A stretch of DNA of 64,000 bases from Nitrospira sp. CG24D (GTDB taxonomy: Bacteria > Nitrospirota > Nitrospiria > Nitrospirales > Nitrospiraceae). Location of the stretch: NCBI GenBank assembly GCA_002869855.2, contig NEWQ02000023.1, positions 57,186 to 121,185 of the forward strand. Direction: 5' to 3'. The position numbers and the translations under genes are program-made. This document shows positions 44,607 through 55,040 of the stretch, piece after piece. The notes under the pieces are model-generated. The model saw only the letters and a program-made list of their open reading frames with translations. It was not told where the DNA came from and made no database searches. How positions within the stretch are numbered: the stretch's first letter is position 1; the number at the start of each line of letters is the position of its first letter.

Positions 44607-45848
44607 TTAGAACACTTCCAACACCCGTTTCGTCCATCCAAACATCTTCGCCCAGGGTCCGCCGTTGCGGAGACCCGCTGTTTCCAATTCATCCGCGTGT
44701 TTTCTTGCATGCAACAAGAGTCCGACGCCGGTCGCATGGCCGGGATTGCTCACAATATCTCTGAGCCCTCCGACTCCCGACGGCGTCCCGCGGCGCGCCG
44801 GCAAATTCAAGACTTTTTCCGCCGCATCCGGCATCCCTTCAAGCAACGACGTGCCGCCGGTCAAAACGACCCCGGCGCCCAAGATGCCTTCATAGCCGGC
44901 CCGTGCGATCTCGCGCCGGACGAGCTCGAACATTTCTTCCACGCGCGGTTCGAGAATCTCCGCAATATCCCGACGGGAGAAGGTCCTGGCCGGACGATCC
45001 CCCACCGACGGCACTTCGACTGTCTCGTGTCCAGTCACCAGATCCGTCCGGGCAATGCCATACTGCATCTTGATTTTCTCGGCCTCGGTCTGAGACGTCA
45101 GCAAGCCGATCGCCAGGTCCTTCGTCAAATTCTGTCCGCCGATGGGAAGCACCGCAGAATGCCGGATACTGCCGTCGAGAAAGATCGCCAGATCGGTCGT
45201 CCCGCCACCGAGATCCACCATGGCCACACCCAGATCGCGCTCTTCCTGACTCAGCACCGCTTCGCTGGAAGCCAGTGGCTGGAGAATGATGTCCACCACA
45301 TCAAGCCCGGCGCGATTCACACTCTTGATGATGTTTTGCGCGGAGGTCACCGCACCAGTAATCACATGCACATTGACTTCGAGCCGGTTTCCGGACAGCC
45401 CGAGCGGTTCGCGGACGCCTTCCTGTCCGTCGACCATGTACTCGCGGGGCAAGACATGCAGAATGCGCCGTTCGTGCGGAATCACCGCCAGCGTCCGGGC
45501 GCTTTCGATGGCCCGATGAATATCCTCACGCGTCACTTCGGCCTTCTTCAGCGCCACGACGCCCTTGCAGTTCTCCGCCGAGATATGGCTTCCGGCAATA
45601 CCGGTGTAGACCGAGTTGATCTGGACCGCCGCCATGAGTTCGGCTTCTTCGACCGCCTTCTTGATCGACTCCACCGTACTCTCGATATCGACCACCACCC
45701 CTTTGCGTAACCCCCGTGAGGGACTGGCTCCGACGCCGATGATGTTCAACATTCCGCCATCCGTGATCTCCGCGACGATCGCGCAGATCTTGGTGGTTCC
45801 GATGTCCAGGCCGACAAGGATTTGATCTCGTTTTGGCACCGCGATCAC
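44607..45848 (-). CDS. ftsA: Cell division protein FtsA
   Basis: 413 residues from GTG 45848, overlapping the ftsQ stop (GTGA). An actin-like ATPase that tethers FtsZ to the membrane. LVGLDIGTTKICAIVAE, VDLGGGTTDLAIF and VVLTGGTSLLEGM are the phosphate and adenosine motifs. The C-terminal amphipathic helix (WAKMFGWTKRVLEVF) is the membrane anchor. Standard member. Confidence 0.97.
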   Translation of the reverse strand: MIAVPKRDQILVGLDIGTTKICAIVAEITDGGMLNIIGVGASPSRGLRKGVVVDIESTVESIKKAVEEAELMAAVQINSVYTGIAGSHISAENCKGVVALKKAEVTREDIHRAIESARTLAVIPHERRILHVLPREYMVDGQEGVREPLGLSGNRLEVNVHVITGAVTSAQNIIKSVNRAGLDVVDIILQPLASSEAVLSQEERDLGVAMVDLGGGTTDLAIFLDGSIRHSAVLPIGGQNLTKDLAIGLLTSQTEAEKIKMQYGIARTDLVTGHETVEVPSVGDRPARTFSRRDIAEILEPRVEEMFELVRREIARAGYEGILGAGVVLTGGTSLLEGMPDAAEKVLNLPARRGTPSGVGGLRDIVSNPGHATGVGLLLHARKHADELETAGLRNGGPWAKMFGWTKRVLEVF

Positions 45849-46720
45849 CCCCTCTCTCGCACAATCACACGATTCTCATACCGTAGATCGATTTCATTCC
45901 CGCCCCGCCCATGTCCGTCAAACATCACCGTCTTCAGCGAAGGCTTGATCCGTTGAAATCGCTCCCATTGATCGCTCACCGCATCCTCGCCGAATTGAAA
46001 TTGAACACCCCGAACGGAGGCCACCAGGTTGGCAGGGTTCGCGGCATTCACTTGCAAGCGCCCGTCGATGCTCTGTCCGACTAATCTGGCCAGTTCAACT
46101 CCAGACTTCACCGCGTGACGCACATCCGCATCACCGCGCAACAGGTCCCGTGAATCCAGACCTGTCACCATCGGAAACATGGCGTTGTCGTCCTGTCCCA
46201 ATCGCGCCAACACATGTCCCTCTTCGTCACTCAAGAAGTTCTCTGAACCGGCGTGCACGATGGCGGCCGGTTTACGCTCCACCACAGAAATGCGCAGTTC
46301 ATGCAACGGGACCCGAGTCACCACCGCTTCCTTGACCCATGGATGAGACTCCACCCGTTCCTTCATGGCCGTCGTCAGAATGTGGTGGAGCGGGGTCCCG
46401 GGCTTGAGTGCCAACCGGTCCACCAACTCCTGCTTCCCGATCTGATGTACCCCTTCAACCGTCACCGCCTTGATTTCCAGGAGGCGCTGAAGCCACGGGC
46501 CTGAGCGCTGTATGCCGACGACCAAGGCCCACCCCGCAAGAACCACTCCGACACCGATTGCGCTCCATCGAATGAGCCGCCGGCCTTTCGCCACCACCTG
46601 CGCGCGACGCACCACGCGATCCTGGGTCTCCACATGGCTCGACCGAGTGCCTTTCCACTGATTCAGTCGCGGTCCGGCCTGACGCTGCGCGTTGCGGCGA
46701 GCGATCGTCCAGCGCTTCAT
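45845..46720 (-). CDS. ftsQ: Cell division protein FtsQ
   Basis: 291 residues. A basic cytoplasmic N-terminus of about 50 residues, one TM helix (about 53-70), then a POTRA domain (KAVTVEGVHQIGKQELVDRL) and the beta domain. It links FtsL/FtsB and FtsW/FtsI at the septum. Both junctions are four-base overlaps with ddl and ftsA. Confidence 0.92.
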   Translation of the reverse strand: MKRWTIARRNAQRQAGPRLNQWKGTRSSHVETQDRVVRRAQVVAKGRRLIRWSAIGVGVVLAGWALVVGIQRSGPWLQRLLEIKAVTVEGVHQIGKQELVDRLALKPGTPLHHILTTAMKERVESHPWVKEAVVTRVPLHELRISVVERKPAAIVHAGSENFLSDEEGHVLARLGQDDNAMFPMVTGLDSRDLLRGDADVRHAVKSGVELARLVGQSIDGRLQVNAANPANLVASVRGVQFQFGEDAVSDQWERFQRIKPSLKTVMFDGHGRGGNEIDLRYENRVIVRERG

Positions 46721-47709
46721 GCTGACAATCCTTTTCCGGCGAATGCCATTCGGTCGGCGCGGTCCAACGCCGACTGCAAAATTCGTTCGACCAGGCTGTC
46801 GTAATCGATGCCGGCTTGACCCGCCGCCATCGGCAACAGACTGGTCTCGGTCATGCCAGGCACCGTATTGATCTCCAACATGTAGGGCTTCCCGCGAGGG
46901 GTAATTCTGAAGTCAACGCGAGCGGCCCCTTCACAACCCAACGCCTCATACGTTCGCCTCGCCAATTCAGTAATCTGCTTGGTGATCTTGGCGGGAAGCG
47001 GAGCCGGGCAGAGATATTGGGTCTTGCCTTTTTGATACTTCGCCGAAAAATCGTAGAACCCCTCCGGCGCCACAATTTCCACCACCGGCAGTACCGTGAG
47101 CACCCCGGACGCCCCGCCCAAAATCGACACGGTCGTTTCATGTCCAGGAATGTAGGCCTCGACCATCGCATCCGGATCGTAGCGATGGGCCAAGGCCAAC
47201 GCCTCTTTCCACTGCGCGGGCTTCCGGACAATGGACACTCCGATCGTGGACCCCTGCGAGGCCGGCTTCACCACCACCGGCAATTTCAGTTTCGTCGCCT
47301 TCAGCACCATCGCCAGCGAGGGCTGTTCACCGCGCCGTACCTGCGTCCCGGCCGGGACCGGCACTTTTGCCGACACCGCCAGAGTTTTCGTGGTGACTTT
47401 GTGCATGCCCATCGCGCTCGCCTGGACGCCGGACCCCGTGTAGGGAATCCCGAGCGTCTCTAAAAATCCCTGGATCGTTCCATCCTCGCCGCCCGGGCCA
47501 TGTAGAGAAAGGAACGCCAGCTCAATCTTGTTCTCCGTCACATCACGAAACAGATTCGGGCCCACATCGATCGCGATCGCGTGATAGCCCAGTCGAAGGA
47601 GCGACTGGTGAACCGCCTGCCCGGTGCGTAGCGACACGTCTCGCTCGGACGATTGTCCGCCCATCAAAACCCCGATCCGCTTCTCTGTCAGCACACGTCG
47701 GTCTGCCAT
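46717..47709 (-). CDS. ddl: D-alanine--D-alanine ligase
   Basis: 330 residues from ATG 47709 (GTG 47712 directly before). ATP-grasp fold: IGVLMGGQSSERDVSLRTG, LHGPGGEDGTIQGFLE, YTGSGVQASAMGMHK, VVKPASQGSTIGVS, ARVDFRITPRGKPYMLEINTVPGMTETSLLP. It makes the D-Ala-D-Ala dipeptide used by MurF. The binding-pocket Tyr/Phe region is normal for D-Ala rather than D-Lac. Confidence 0.96.
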   Translation of the reverse strand: MADRRVLTEKRIGVLMGGQSSERDVSLRTGQAVHQSLLRLGYHAIAIDVGPNLFRDVTENKIELAFLSLHGPGGEDGTIQGFLETLGIPYTGSGVQASAMGMHKVTTKTLAVSAKVPVPAGTQVRRGEQPSLAMVLKATKLKLPVVVKPASQGSTIGVSIVRKPAQWKEALALAHRYDPDAMVEAYIPGHETTVSILGGASGVLTVLPVVEIVAPEGFYDFSAKYQKGKTQYLCPAPLPAKITKQITELARRTYEALGCEGAARVDFRITPRGKPYMLEINTVPGMTETSLLPMAAGQAGIDYDSLVERILQSALDRADRMAFAGKGLSA

Positions 47710-47721
47710 CACGCTCCTGTC

Positions 47722-48666
47722 CTAGGCCTGTCCCACAACCTTGAGTTCCAACTCCAACTTCACCCCGGTCCTCCGCGCCACCGCCGCCCGGACTTTCCGG
47801 ATCAGCGCCAGCACATCCTTGGCGCTCGCCTGCCCCTGATTCACAATAAAGTTCGCATGCTTGTCCGACACCTGCGCATCGCCGACTTGGGCGCCTTTGA
47901 GTCCGGCCAAGTCGATGACCCGCCCGGCCGAGTCGTTGGAGGGATTCTTGAACACGCACCCGGCACTCGGCAGCGTCAGCGGCTGCGTATCGCGCCGATA
48001 GTGCAGATAGTCTTTCACGACTTTCTCGACCTCCGCCCGCACACCCGCCTTCAACTGCATCCACACACCCACGACAATGCCGACCGGCAACGTGGCCCGG
48101 CGATAGGCAAAAGGAATCTCCGACGCCGGGATATCGATAATCTCGCCCTTCACCGTCACGAACCGCACGGTCTTCACCGAGTCTTTCATTTCGCCTAATC
48201 TCGTACCCGCGTTCATCACGACACACCCGGCGACCGTGCCGGGAATTCCGGCGGCCCATTCCAGCCCCGCCAGCGAATGCCGGATGGCATACCCGATCAG
48301 CGTCGGCATGCCCACGCCCCCTTCGGCATACAGGACCGCTCCCGCTTCTTCTTTGATCGCTCGGAGTTTTCCAAGATGAACCACCACGCCTCTAATCCCT
48401 TTGTCGCGAATGAGGAGATTCGTGCCCCCCACCACAAACAACGGTAGCTTCTGCGCCTTGGTTTGCCGGACCAGACGGGCCACATCATCAACATCGGCCG
48501 GTTCGACCAAGACATCCGCCGGTCCCCCGATACGAAAGGACGTGTAGTCCTTGAGCGGCGCATTGAACGACACCGCCCCGCGAATCCCGTCGACCGCGGC
48601 TTCCAATCGACGCTGACTGATTGTCCGACGGCCGGTCTGTGCATCTGTCCGTCCTTGCCGATCCAT
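47722..48666 (-). CDS. murB: UDP-N-acetylenolpyruvoylglucosamine reductase
   Basis: 314 residues. An FAD enzyme making UDP-MurNAc. TSFRIGGPADVLVEP, VVGGTNLLIRDKG and AGIPGTVAGCVVMNAG bind FAD. The catalytic region GCVFKNPSNDSAGRVIDLAGLKG is of the type II MurB form. It lies three bases after murC in the order murC-murB-ddl. Confidence 0.96.
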   Translation of the reverse strand: MDRQGRTDAQTGRRTISQRRLEAAVDGIRGAVSFNAPLKDYTSFRIGGPADVLVEPADVDDVARLVRQTKAQKLPLFVVGGTNLLIRDKGIRGVVVHLGKLRAIKEEAGAVLYAEGGVGMPTLIGYAIRHSLAGLEWAAGIPGTVAGCVVMNAGTRLGEMKDSVKTVRFVTVKGEIIDIPASEIPFAYRRATLPVGIVVGVWMQLKAGVRAEVEKVVKDYLHYRRDTQPLTLPSAGCVFKNPSNDSAGRVIDLAGLKGAQVGDAQVSDKHANFIVNQGQASAKDVLALIRKVRAAVARRTGVKLELELKVVGQA

Positions 48667-48669
48667 TGC

Positions 48670-50058
48670 CTACGTATTGGGAGCCAATCGCGCCAGCAGC
48701 CCCGTCCCGGCTTTCCAGATATCACCGGCACCCAACGTCACGACCAGGTCGCCCGGCTGTAAATGCGGCAGTACCTGATCGGGCAAAGTTTCCTTCTTCT
48801 CGACGAAGTTGACGCCCTGGTGGCCGGCGGCCTTGATGCGGTCGGCCAGCACGGCTCCGGACACACCCGGAATTGGCGCTTCACCGGCTGCATAGATGTC
48901 CGTCATGAACAGCAAATCTGCCTGATCAAACGCGTGCGTGAACTCCTCGATCAGATCGCGCGTGCGGCTATACCGGTGAGGTTGGAACAACACCACCAAC
49001 CGCCGATCCCATCCCTGTTTTGCGGCGGCCAGCGTGGCTTTCACCTCCGTGGGGTGATGCCCGTAGTCGTCCACGATCATGATGCCGTTGGCTTCTCCGC
49101 GGAGATGGAACCGCCGCTCCACACCCGTGAAAGCCGCCAGGCCCTTGCGAATCAAATCCACCGGCACATCCAGTTCGATCCCGATCGCAATCGCCACCAG
49201 CGCGTTGGAGACGTTATGCATACCGGGGACGGCCAGCCGGAAGGGCCCAAGGTTTTTCCCGCGGAAATGGGCACGAAACTCGGCGCCCCATTGCTTGAGC
49301 ACGATATCCGTCGCTTTGAAATCCGGCACGACACCGGGAGTTTCTTGGAGTCCATAGGTGTGATACCGCTTCACGATGCGCGGGAACAGCGCGTGCAGCC
49401 GCTCGTCGTCGGAGCACAGCACTGCCAATCCATAGAAGGGAATCTTGTTGATGAACTCCAGAAAGCTGTCATAAATCTTTTCCATCGACCCGTAGTGATC
49501 GAGATGCTCGCGATCCAGATTGGTCACTGCCACGACCGTCGGCGACAACCGGAGAAACGAGCCGTCGCTCTCATCGGCTTCCGCCACCAGCAACTCGCCG
49601 CGACCCAGTCGCGCATGGCTGCCGAGGGCATTCACCTTGCCGCCGATCACCATCGTCGGATCCAATCCGCCTGAGGCCAGCACGTTTGCGACCATCGACG
49701 TCGTCGTCGTCTTGCCATGGGCGCCCGCGATCGCGACACCGAACTTCAAGCGCATCAGCTCGGCCAGCATCTCCGCGCGGGGGATCACCGGCACTTGCTT
49801 CGCTTTCGCCGCCTGTACTTCAGGATTGGTGGCCGCCACGGCGGAGGAAATCACCACCACCTGCGCCTCGCCGATGTTGGATTCCTGATGGCCGATTGCA
49901 ATCCTGCCTCCGAGTTCCTCCAGACGCCTGGTGGTTTCCGAGGCTTGCAGATCCGAACCGCTGACTTTGTATCCCATCGTCAGCAAGACCTCCGCGATCC
50001 CGCTCATCCCTGACCCGCCGATTCCCACTAGATGAATGTGCTGTGTTTTTCGAAACAT
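48670..50058 (-). CDS. murC: UDP-N-acetylmuramate--L-alanine ligase
   Basis: About 462 residues from ATG 50058 (MFRKTQHIHLVGIGGSGMSG). The frame is open to 50163, but that extension would overlap murG and does not look like MurC. The P-loop is AHGKTTTTSMVA; VTNLDREHLDHYG and VDDYGHHPTEV are typical. First amino-acid addition to UDP-MurNAc. Confidence 0.96.
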   Translation of the reverse strand: MFRKTQHIHLVGIGGSGMSGIAEVLLTMGYKVSGSDLQASETTRRLEELGGRIAIGHQESNIGEAQVVVISSAVAATNPEVQAAKAKQVPVIPRAEMLAELMRLKFGVAIAGAHGKTTTTSMVANVLASGGLDPTMVIGGKVNALGSHARLGRGELLVAEADESDGSFLRLSPTVVAVTNLDREHLDHYGSMEKIYDSFLEFINKIPFYGLAVLCSDDERLHALFPRIVKRYHTYGLQETPGVVPDFKATDIVLKQWGAEFRAHFRGKNLGPFRLAVPGMHNVSNALVAIAIGIELDVPVDLIRKGLAAFTGVERRFHLRGEANGIMIVDDYGHHPTEVKATLAAAKQGWDRRLVVLFQPHRYSRTRDLIEEFTHAFDQADLLFMTDIYAAGEAPIPGVSGAVLADRIKAAGHQGVNFVEKKETLPDQVLPHLQPGDLVVTLGAGDIWKAGTGLLARLAPNT

Positions 50059-50125
50059 GGCCGTTCGCCTCAATCCTGGTGATCCTGTTGATAGTCGCTG
50101 TGCCTGCTCTCGCGTCGCTGCCGCA

Positions 50126-51247
50126 TTAGACTCCCGTCGCTCCAACAGTCCGGTGGTTGTCATGATTCACCCCCATGAGTGCGTAGCATTCTTGGACGAT
50201 CCTCTCGGCCGCATCGATTCGACTCATCGCCCGACTCTTCTGCTGCATCGCGCGTAGACGATCCGGTTGCTGCAACAGCCCGGCGATGGAGCCGGCCAGC
50301 TGCGCCCCGGTCAACTCCGGCTGCGGCAGCACCATCGCACCGCCCGCGGCCTCCATCGCCCGCGCATTCTTCATCTGGTGATCGTAGATGGCCGTCGGCA
50401 GCGGGATCAGAATCGCCGGCTTTCCGCAAGCCGTCAGCTCTGCAATCGTCATGGCCCCGGCACGCGCCACCACTAGATCAGCCGCCCGCAATACGGTCGG
50501 CATGTCGTAGAGAAACGGGACGACCTCGGCCTCAACACCTGCCTGCCGGTACGCCTCAACAACCCTCGCATGGTCAGCCTCTCCGGTCTGGTGCGTAATG
50601 GAGAGCCGCGGAAGCTTCTGCGCCAATGCCCCCAGTCCATCGATGACCGCGCTGTTGATCGCTTTCGCCCCCTGACTGCCGCCAAAAATCAACAACCGCT
50701 GCCGGCCTTCGGTGACCGAAGGGGATATCGTGATCGCATCCAGAAATGGTTGCCTAATCGGCGACCCGAACACGCGAACTTTGGCTTTCGCAAATTTCTC
50801 GGCGGCGGAGGCAAACCCCAAGAACACACGCTGGGCACAAGAGCCGACTGCAATATTGGCCATACCCGGATAGGCATTCGGCTCCAGGATGACCCGGGCA
50901 ATCCCCTTCAACGCCGCCGCCACTAACATCGTCGGACTGGTGTAGCCGCCCACGCCGATGACGAGATCCGCCCGGTACCGGGAGATCAACCGCATCGACT
51001 GCCAAAGGCTGATCGGCACGGATAACAATCCCCGCAACGCTTCTCCCAATCTCTTTCCCATCACCGGCTTCGCCGTAATGAGTTCAAGTGGAAACCCTTC
51101 ATGCGCCAACACTTTGGTTTCAATCCCTTTCGCCGTGCCAACAAAGACGATCATGGTCAACGGATCGCGCCGCTGAAACTCGCGGGCCAGCGCCACCGCC
51201 GGATACAAGTGCCCGCCCGTCCCTCCTGCAGCAATCAGGATCGTCAT
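50126..51247 (-). CDS. murG: UDP-GlcNAc:lipid I GlcNAc transferase
   Basis: 373 residues from ATG 51247, in an ATGA overlap with ftsW. A longer open frame on this strand, out to 52465, is only an out-of-frame reading of ftsW. GT28 family: ILIAAGGTGGHLYPAVALA, GVGGYTSPTMLVAAALK, LIFGGSQGAKAINSAV and AGAMTIAELTACGKPAILIPLP. It converts lipid I to lipid II at the inner leaflet. Confidence 0.96.
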   Translation of the reverse strand: MTILIAAGGTGGHLYPAVALAREFQRRDPLTMIVFVGTAKGIETKVLAHEGFPLELITAKPVMGKRLGEALRGLLSVPISLWQSMRLISRYRADLVIGVGGYTSPTMLVAAALKGIARVILEPNAYPGMANIAVGSCAQRVFLGFASAAEKFAKAKVRVFGSPIRQPFLDAITISPSVTEGRQRLLIFGGSQGAKAINSAVIDGLGALAQKLPRLSITHQTGEADHARVVEAYRQAGVEAEVVPFLYDMPTVLRAADLVVARAGAMTIAELTACGKPAILIPLPTAIYDHQMKNARAMEAAGGAMVLPQPELTGAQLAGSIAGLLQQPDRLRAMQQKSRAMSRIDAAERIVQECYALMGVNHDNHRTVGATGV

Positions 51248-52452
51248 CCGCGACCAGGCCTGCCGCGTCCGCCCCGCCCTGTACCCTCCTGAGGCCCCGC
51301 CTGGCGATCTCTCGAAATATTCAACAAAATCCCGACCGCCAGCAGACTGATCACCAGGGACGATCCGCCATAGCTCACGAAAGGCAAGGTCAATCCTTTG
51401 GTCGGCAGCATCCCCGTCGCCACAGCCGCATTTACCAGCGCCTGCCCGCCGATCAACAGCGTGATACCGATGCCCAAATAGCGCCCGAAGGGCATCCGCG
51501 CTCGGGCGGCAATCTGAAAGCCACGCACTACAAACACCGCAAAGAGCAGAATGATCGCGCCCGTTCCCACCAGCCCCAATTCTTCCCCGACCAACGCCAG
51601 CACGAAGTCCGTATGGGCTTCGGGAAGAAAGAACAGCTTCTGTTTCCCCTCGCCCAGCCCCACTCCGAATGGGCCGCCGCTGCCAAAGGCGAGAAAGGAC
51701 TGGGTGATTTGAAACCCGGCGTTCGACGCGTCCTTCCAGGGAGCCAGAAACGTCAGGAGGCGCTGCCGCCGGTAACTCGAGCCGAGGACGAGCACCAAAA
51801 CGACCGGCACCGCGCACAGTCCCAACCCCAGTAGATGCTTCAATTCCGCGCCGCCGAGAAACAGCAGTCCGATCGTCACGAGACCGATCACGACCACGGT
51901 CCCGAGATCCGGCTCCAACAGCACCAGACCGCTTAATACTCCAATCACGAACAACACGGGCAACAGGCCAGAAGAGAAGCTTCTGATCAGGTCTTCCTTC
52001 TTGGTCAAATAGGCGGCCAGATAAATCACCGCCACGAGCTTGACCATCTCGGCCGGCTGAATCGAAATGGGTCCGAGACGCAACCAGCGCCGCGCTCCTT
52101 TGGCCGCGACTCCGAGCGATGGGATCAAGACCATCACCAGCAACAGCGCCATCAAACCCAGCAGCGGCACCGACAGACGTTTCCACCAGATGTAGTCGAC
52201 CTTTGAGGCGACGTGGAGCAGCACAAATCCGAATGTCAGCCAGGCCAGCTGCCGCTTGAGGAAGTAGCCGGAGTCGTGGAACCGATTCCCCGCTACCACC
52301 GCGCTCGCACTGAACACCATCACCAGGCCGACCAAGGCCAACACCATGGTGACGATCAATAGCGTGTGGTCCATCGGCACCCGCTTCTTCGCGGTGCGGG
52401 GGCTCGTGGTGGGCCACGGCAATGCCAGGGTCCCTGCAGCTCTCTGTGACAT
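51244..52452 (-). CDS. ftsW: Septal SEDS-family peptidoglycan polymerase FtsW
   Basis: 402 residues with about ten membrane helices. The N-terminal 25 residues are basic and cytoplasmic. SEDS motifs: GWLVMVFSASAVV-type first helix (here GLVMVFSASAVV), LEPDLGTVVVIGL, ERLLTFL-like RQRLLTFLAPW, and TKGLTLPFVSYGGSSL near the end. It polymerises lipid II with FtsI at the septum. The C-terminal tail is Arg/Gly-rich. Confidence 0.95.
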   Translation of the reverse strand: MSQRAAGTLALPWPTTSPRTAKKRVPMDHTLLIVTMVLALVGLVMVFSASAVVAGNRFHDSGYFLKRQLAWLTFGFVLLHVASKVDYIWWKRLSVPLLGLMALLLVMVLIPSLGVAAKGARRWLRLGPISIQPAEMVKLVAVIYLAAYLTKKEDLIRSFSSGLLPVLFVIGVLSGLVLLEPDLGTVVVIGLVTIGLLFLGGAELKHLLGLGLCAVPVVLVLVLGSSYRRQRLLTFLAPWKDASNAGFQITQSFLAFGSGGPFGVGLGEGKQKLFFLPEAHTDFVLALVGEELGLVGTGAIILLFAVFVVRGFQIAARARMPFGRYLGIGITLLIGGQALVNAAVATGMLPTKGLTLPFVSYGGSSLVISLLAVGILLNISRDRQAGPQEGTGRGGRGRPGRG

Positions 52453-52486
52453 CGTTCAGCGTCAAATCTCCTCTGCCTTGCCGCCC

Positions 52487-53896
52487 TTAGGCCGGCAAGG
52501 ATTGTACGAGGGCCTTAAACTGCCGGCCGCGATCCTGATAATCCGCAAACATGTCGAAACTGGCACAGGCCGGTGAAAACAGGACGACCCCGCCTGAGAT
52601 GGCACTGTCGGCCGCCGCTTGCACCGCCTCTTTCAACGACGCCGCCCGGCTGATCCCAGGGAATCCGGCCATCGCCTGGGCGATCAAGGGCGTCGCTTCA
52701 CCGATCAAGATCAGCCCCTTTACCCGCTGCCGAATGGCCGGCGCGAGTCGAGAAAAATCCCCGCCCTTGTCGCGGCCTCCGGCAATCAACCAAACAGGCT
52801 GATCGATACTTTCAATCGCCTTGAGCGTGGCATCGACGTTCGTTCCTTTGGAATCGTTGACGAACCGGACCCCGCGGCGATCCCGCACAATTTCCAAGGC
52901 GTGTTCCAGACCGGGGAAGGTCATCAGCACTCGCCTGATGGCCTCAAGCGAACAGCCGCTCAGCAGCGCATAGGAGGCGGCGGCCATCACGTTCTCCACA
53001 TTGTGATCGCCGATGATCTTGATCTCCTGCCGGCGACAGATCTCCTGCCGCACACCCGTCACCGTCGTGATAAGTCCATCACCCTCCAGATACGTGCCAC
53101 CGGTGACATCCGCCGGCAGAGCCGATTGTCTGGTGAATCCCAGCACCCGGGCTTTAACGCTGTGGCGAAGCGCCGCGACTCGCTGATCGTCCAGATTGAA
53201 GAGCGCATAGTCGGTCGGCTTCTGGCACTCGAAAATGCGCCGCTTGGCCGCGACATATTCGTCAATCGATGTGTAGCGGTCTTGATGATCCACCGTCACA
53301 TTCAGCAGTCCGGCAATCCAGGGATGGAACTGCTCGACCGTCTCCAGTTGAAAGCTGGAGACCTCCACCACGAGAAAATCGAACGGACTCGGCAAACCCT
53401 GTTGCGATGCCAGCACCGTCTGCATCGCCGCTTCGCTCAATGCCGTGCCAAGGTTGCCCCCGACAAAGACTCGCTTCCCGCTGTCCTGCAGCATCTTGCC
53501 GATCAGCGTGACGGTAGTACTCTTGCCGTTGGTCCCGGTCAGAGCCACCATCGGGGCCGACACAAACCGCGACGCCAATTCCAATTCACTGATCACTTTC
53601 ACGCCCCGTCGCCGCGCCCGTTCCAGCGCCTCCATGCGATAGGGCACTCCGGGGCTGATGACCACCAGTTCGGCGGAATCCAACGCCGCTTCGTACCGGC
53701 TTCCGACCGTAAGGAGCATCTGAGACTCATCGATCTGCGTCAGCACCGTGCCCAATTCGCTCCGTTCCTTCTTGTCTGCAAGGGTCACCACAGCTCCGGC
53801 TGCCTGCAGCAGCCGCGCCGCGGCGACGCCGCTGCGGGCCAATCCGACCACCGTAACCTTCGTGCCCTTCAATTCCATCACGTCTTCGCTCACCAT
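52487..53896 (-). CDS. murD: UDP-N-acetylmuramoyl-L-alanine--D-glutamate ligase
   Basis: 469 residues from ATG 53896, four bases after mraY; an ATG at 53878 would give [17 protein letters not shown] and is also plausible. P-loop [44 protein letters not shown] and [15 protein letters not shown] are diagnostic of MurD. Adds D-Glu. Confidence 0.96.
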   Translation of the reverse strand: MVSEDVMELKGTKVTVVGLARSGVAAARLLQAAGAVVTLADKKERSELGTVLTQIDESQMLLTVGSRYEAALDSAELVVISPGVPYRMEALERARRRGVKVISELELASRFVSAPMVALTGTNGKSTTVTLIGKMLQDSGKRVFVGGNLGTALSEAAMQTVLASQQGLPSPFDFLVVEVSSFQLETVEQFHPWIAGLLNVTVDHQDRYTSIDEYVAAKRRIFECQKPTDYALFNLDDQRVAALRHSVKARVLGFTRQSALPADVTGGTYLEGDGLITTVTGVRQEICRRQEIKIIGDHNVENVMAAASYALLSGCSLEAIRRVLMTFPGLEHALEIVRDRRGVRFVNDSKGTNVDATLKAIESIDQPVWLIAGGRDKGGDFSRLAPAIRQRVKGLILIGEATPLIAQAMAGFPGISRAASLKEAVQAAADSAISGGVVLFSPACASFDMFADYQDRGRQFKALVQSLPA

Positions 53897-53900
53897 CCCG

Positions 53901-54977
53901 TTACCGCAACTTCAGCGTGCTTAAACTCAACAAGGCCAAGAGGATGGCAATGATCCAGAGCCGGACCACAACCTTCGGCTCTTCCCAGCCCTTCATTTCG
54001 AAATGATGATGAATCGGGGCCATCAAGAAGATCCGCTTCCCGCGTGACTTAAACGACACAACTTGAAAAATGACTGACACCGCTTCGATGACGAACACGC
54101 CGCCGACCAGCAGCAGCAACAATTCATGCTTGCTGATGACGGCGACCGTGCCGAGTGCGGCCCCGAGCGGGAGCGACCCCACATCGCCCATAAACACAGA
54201 AGCGGGATAGGTGTTGAACCATAAGAACCCGAGGCTTGACCCGAGAATGGCCGCCGTGAAAACGGCAATTTCACCGGCGTTTTCGATGTGGGGAATCAGC
54301 AGATAGTCCGACATCAATCGGTGCCCAGCGACATAGGCCACAATCGTATAGGCCAACGCGGTAATCATCACGGGGCCGATGGCAAGGCCGTCGAGGCCGT
54401 CGGTCAAATTGACGGCATTGGAACTCCCCACGATGACGAGCACGGCAAAGACGATGTAGAACCAGCCCAGATCCGGCGTGAAGTTTTTGAAGAACGGCAC
54501 ACTCAGCTTCGTCGTATACCCAGGGAGAAAATACAGCGTGATCGCAATCGCCGAGGCGACCGCGACTTGCGCGGCAAACTTTTGCGACGCCGACAATCCC
54601 TTCGATTGCCGCTTGATGAATTTGAGGTAGTCGTCGGCAAACCCGATCGCGCCGAAACCCACCATCGCCGCGAGTACCAGCCATACATACGGTTTCGTAA
54701 TATCAGCCCACAGCAGCGTGGAGAGGACCACCGCAAAGAGAATGAGGACCCCGCCCATCGTGGGGGTCCCGCTTTTCGCCAGATGACTCTTCGGCCCGTC
54801 GTCGCGAATCTGCTGGCCCAGCTTGATTTCTTGTAATTTCCTGATCAGCCATGGGGCCAGAATGAACGCGATGAGGAACGCCGTGACCGCCGCATAAATG
54901 ATGCGGAAGCTTTGATAGCGGAAGACATTCAGAAACGAGAATTCGGTGTGGAGTGGATACAGCCAGTTATACAGCAT
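53901..54977 (-). CDS. mraY: Phospho-N-acetylmuramoyl-pentapeptide transferase
   Basis: 358 residues with ten membrane helices. Makes lipid [11 protein letters not shown], the catalytic pair in FADDYLKF and [12 protein letters not shown], and the C-terminal [15 protein letters not shown] are all intact. A 63-base gap separates it from murF. Confidence 0.97.
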   Translation of the reverse strand: MLYNWLYPLHTEFSFLNVFRYQSFRIIYAAVTAFLIAFILAPWLIRKLQEIKLGQQIRDDGPKSHLAKSGTPTMGGVLILFAVVLSTLLWADITKPYVWLVLAAMVGFGAIGFADDYLKFIKRQSKGLSASQKFAAQVAVASAIAITLYFLPGYTTKLSVPFFKNFTPDLGWFYIVFAVLVIVGSSNAVNLTDGLDGLAIGPVMITALAYTIVAYVAGHRLMSDYLLIPHIENAGEIAVFTAAILGSSLGFLWFNTYPASVFMGDVGSLPLGAALGTVAVISKHELLLLLVGGVFVIEAVSVIFQVVSFKSRGKRIFLMAPIHHHFEMKGWEEPKVVVRLWIIAILLALLSLSTLKLR

Positions 54978-55040
54978 AAGACGACCGTCGTGCCGACGCC
55001 GGGGGATTACAGCGCCGAGTTCGTTTCTTCCCCTAAATAG

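Noticed and set aside
51248..52465. About 400-codon N-terminal extension of the murG frame
   Set aside because: It is an out-of-frame reading of ftsW; MurG homology begins exactly at ATG 51247 with an ATGA overlap.
52619..53953. Long plus-strand open frame opposite murD
   Set aside because: Same antisense artefact; no ribosome-binding site or recognisable protein.
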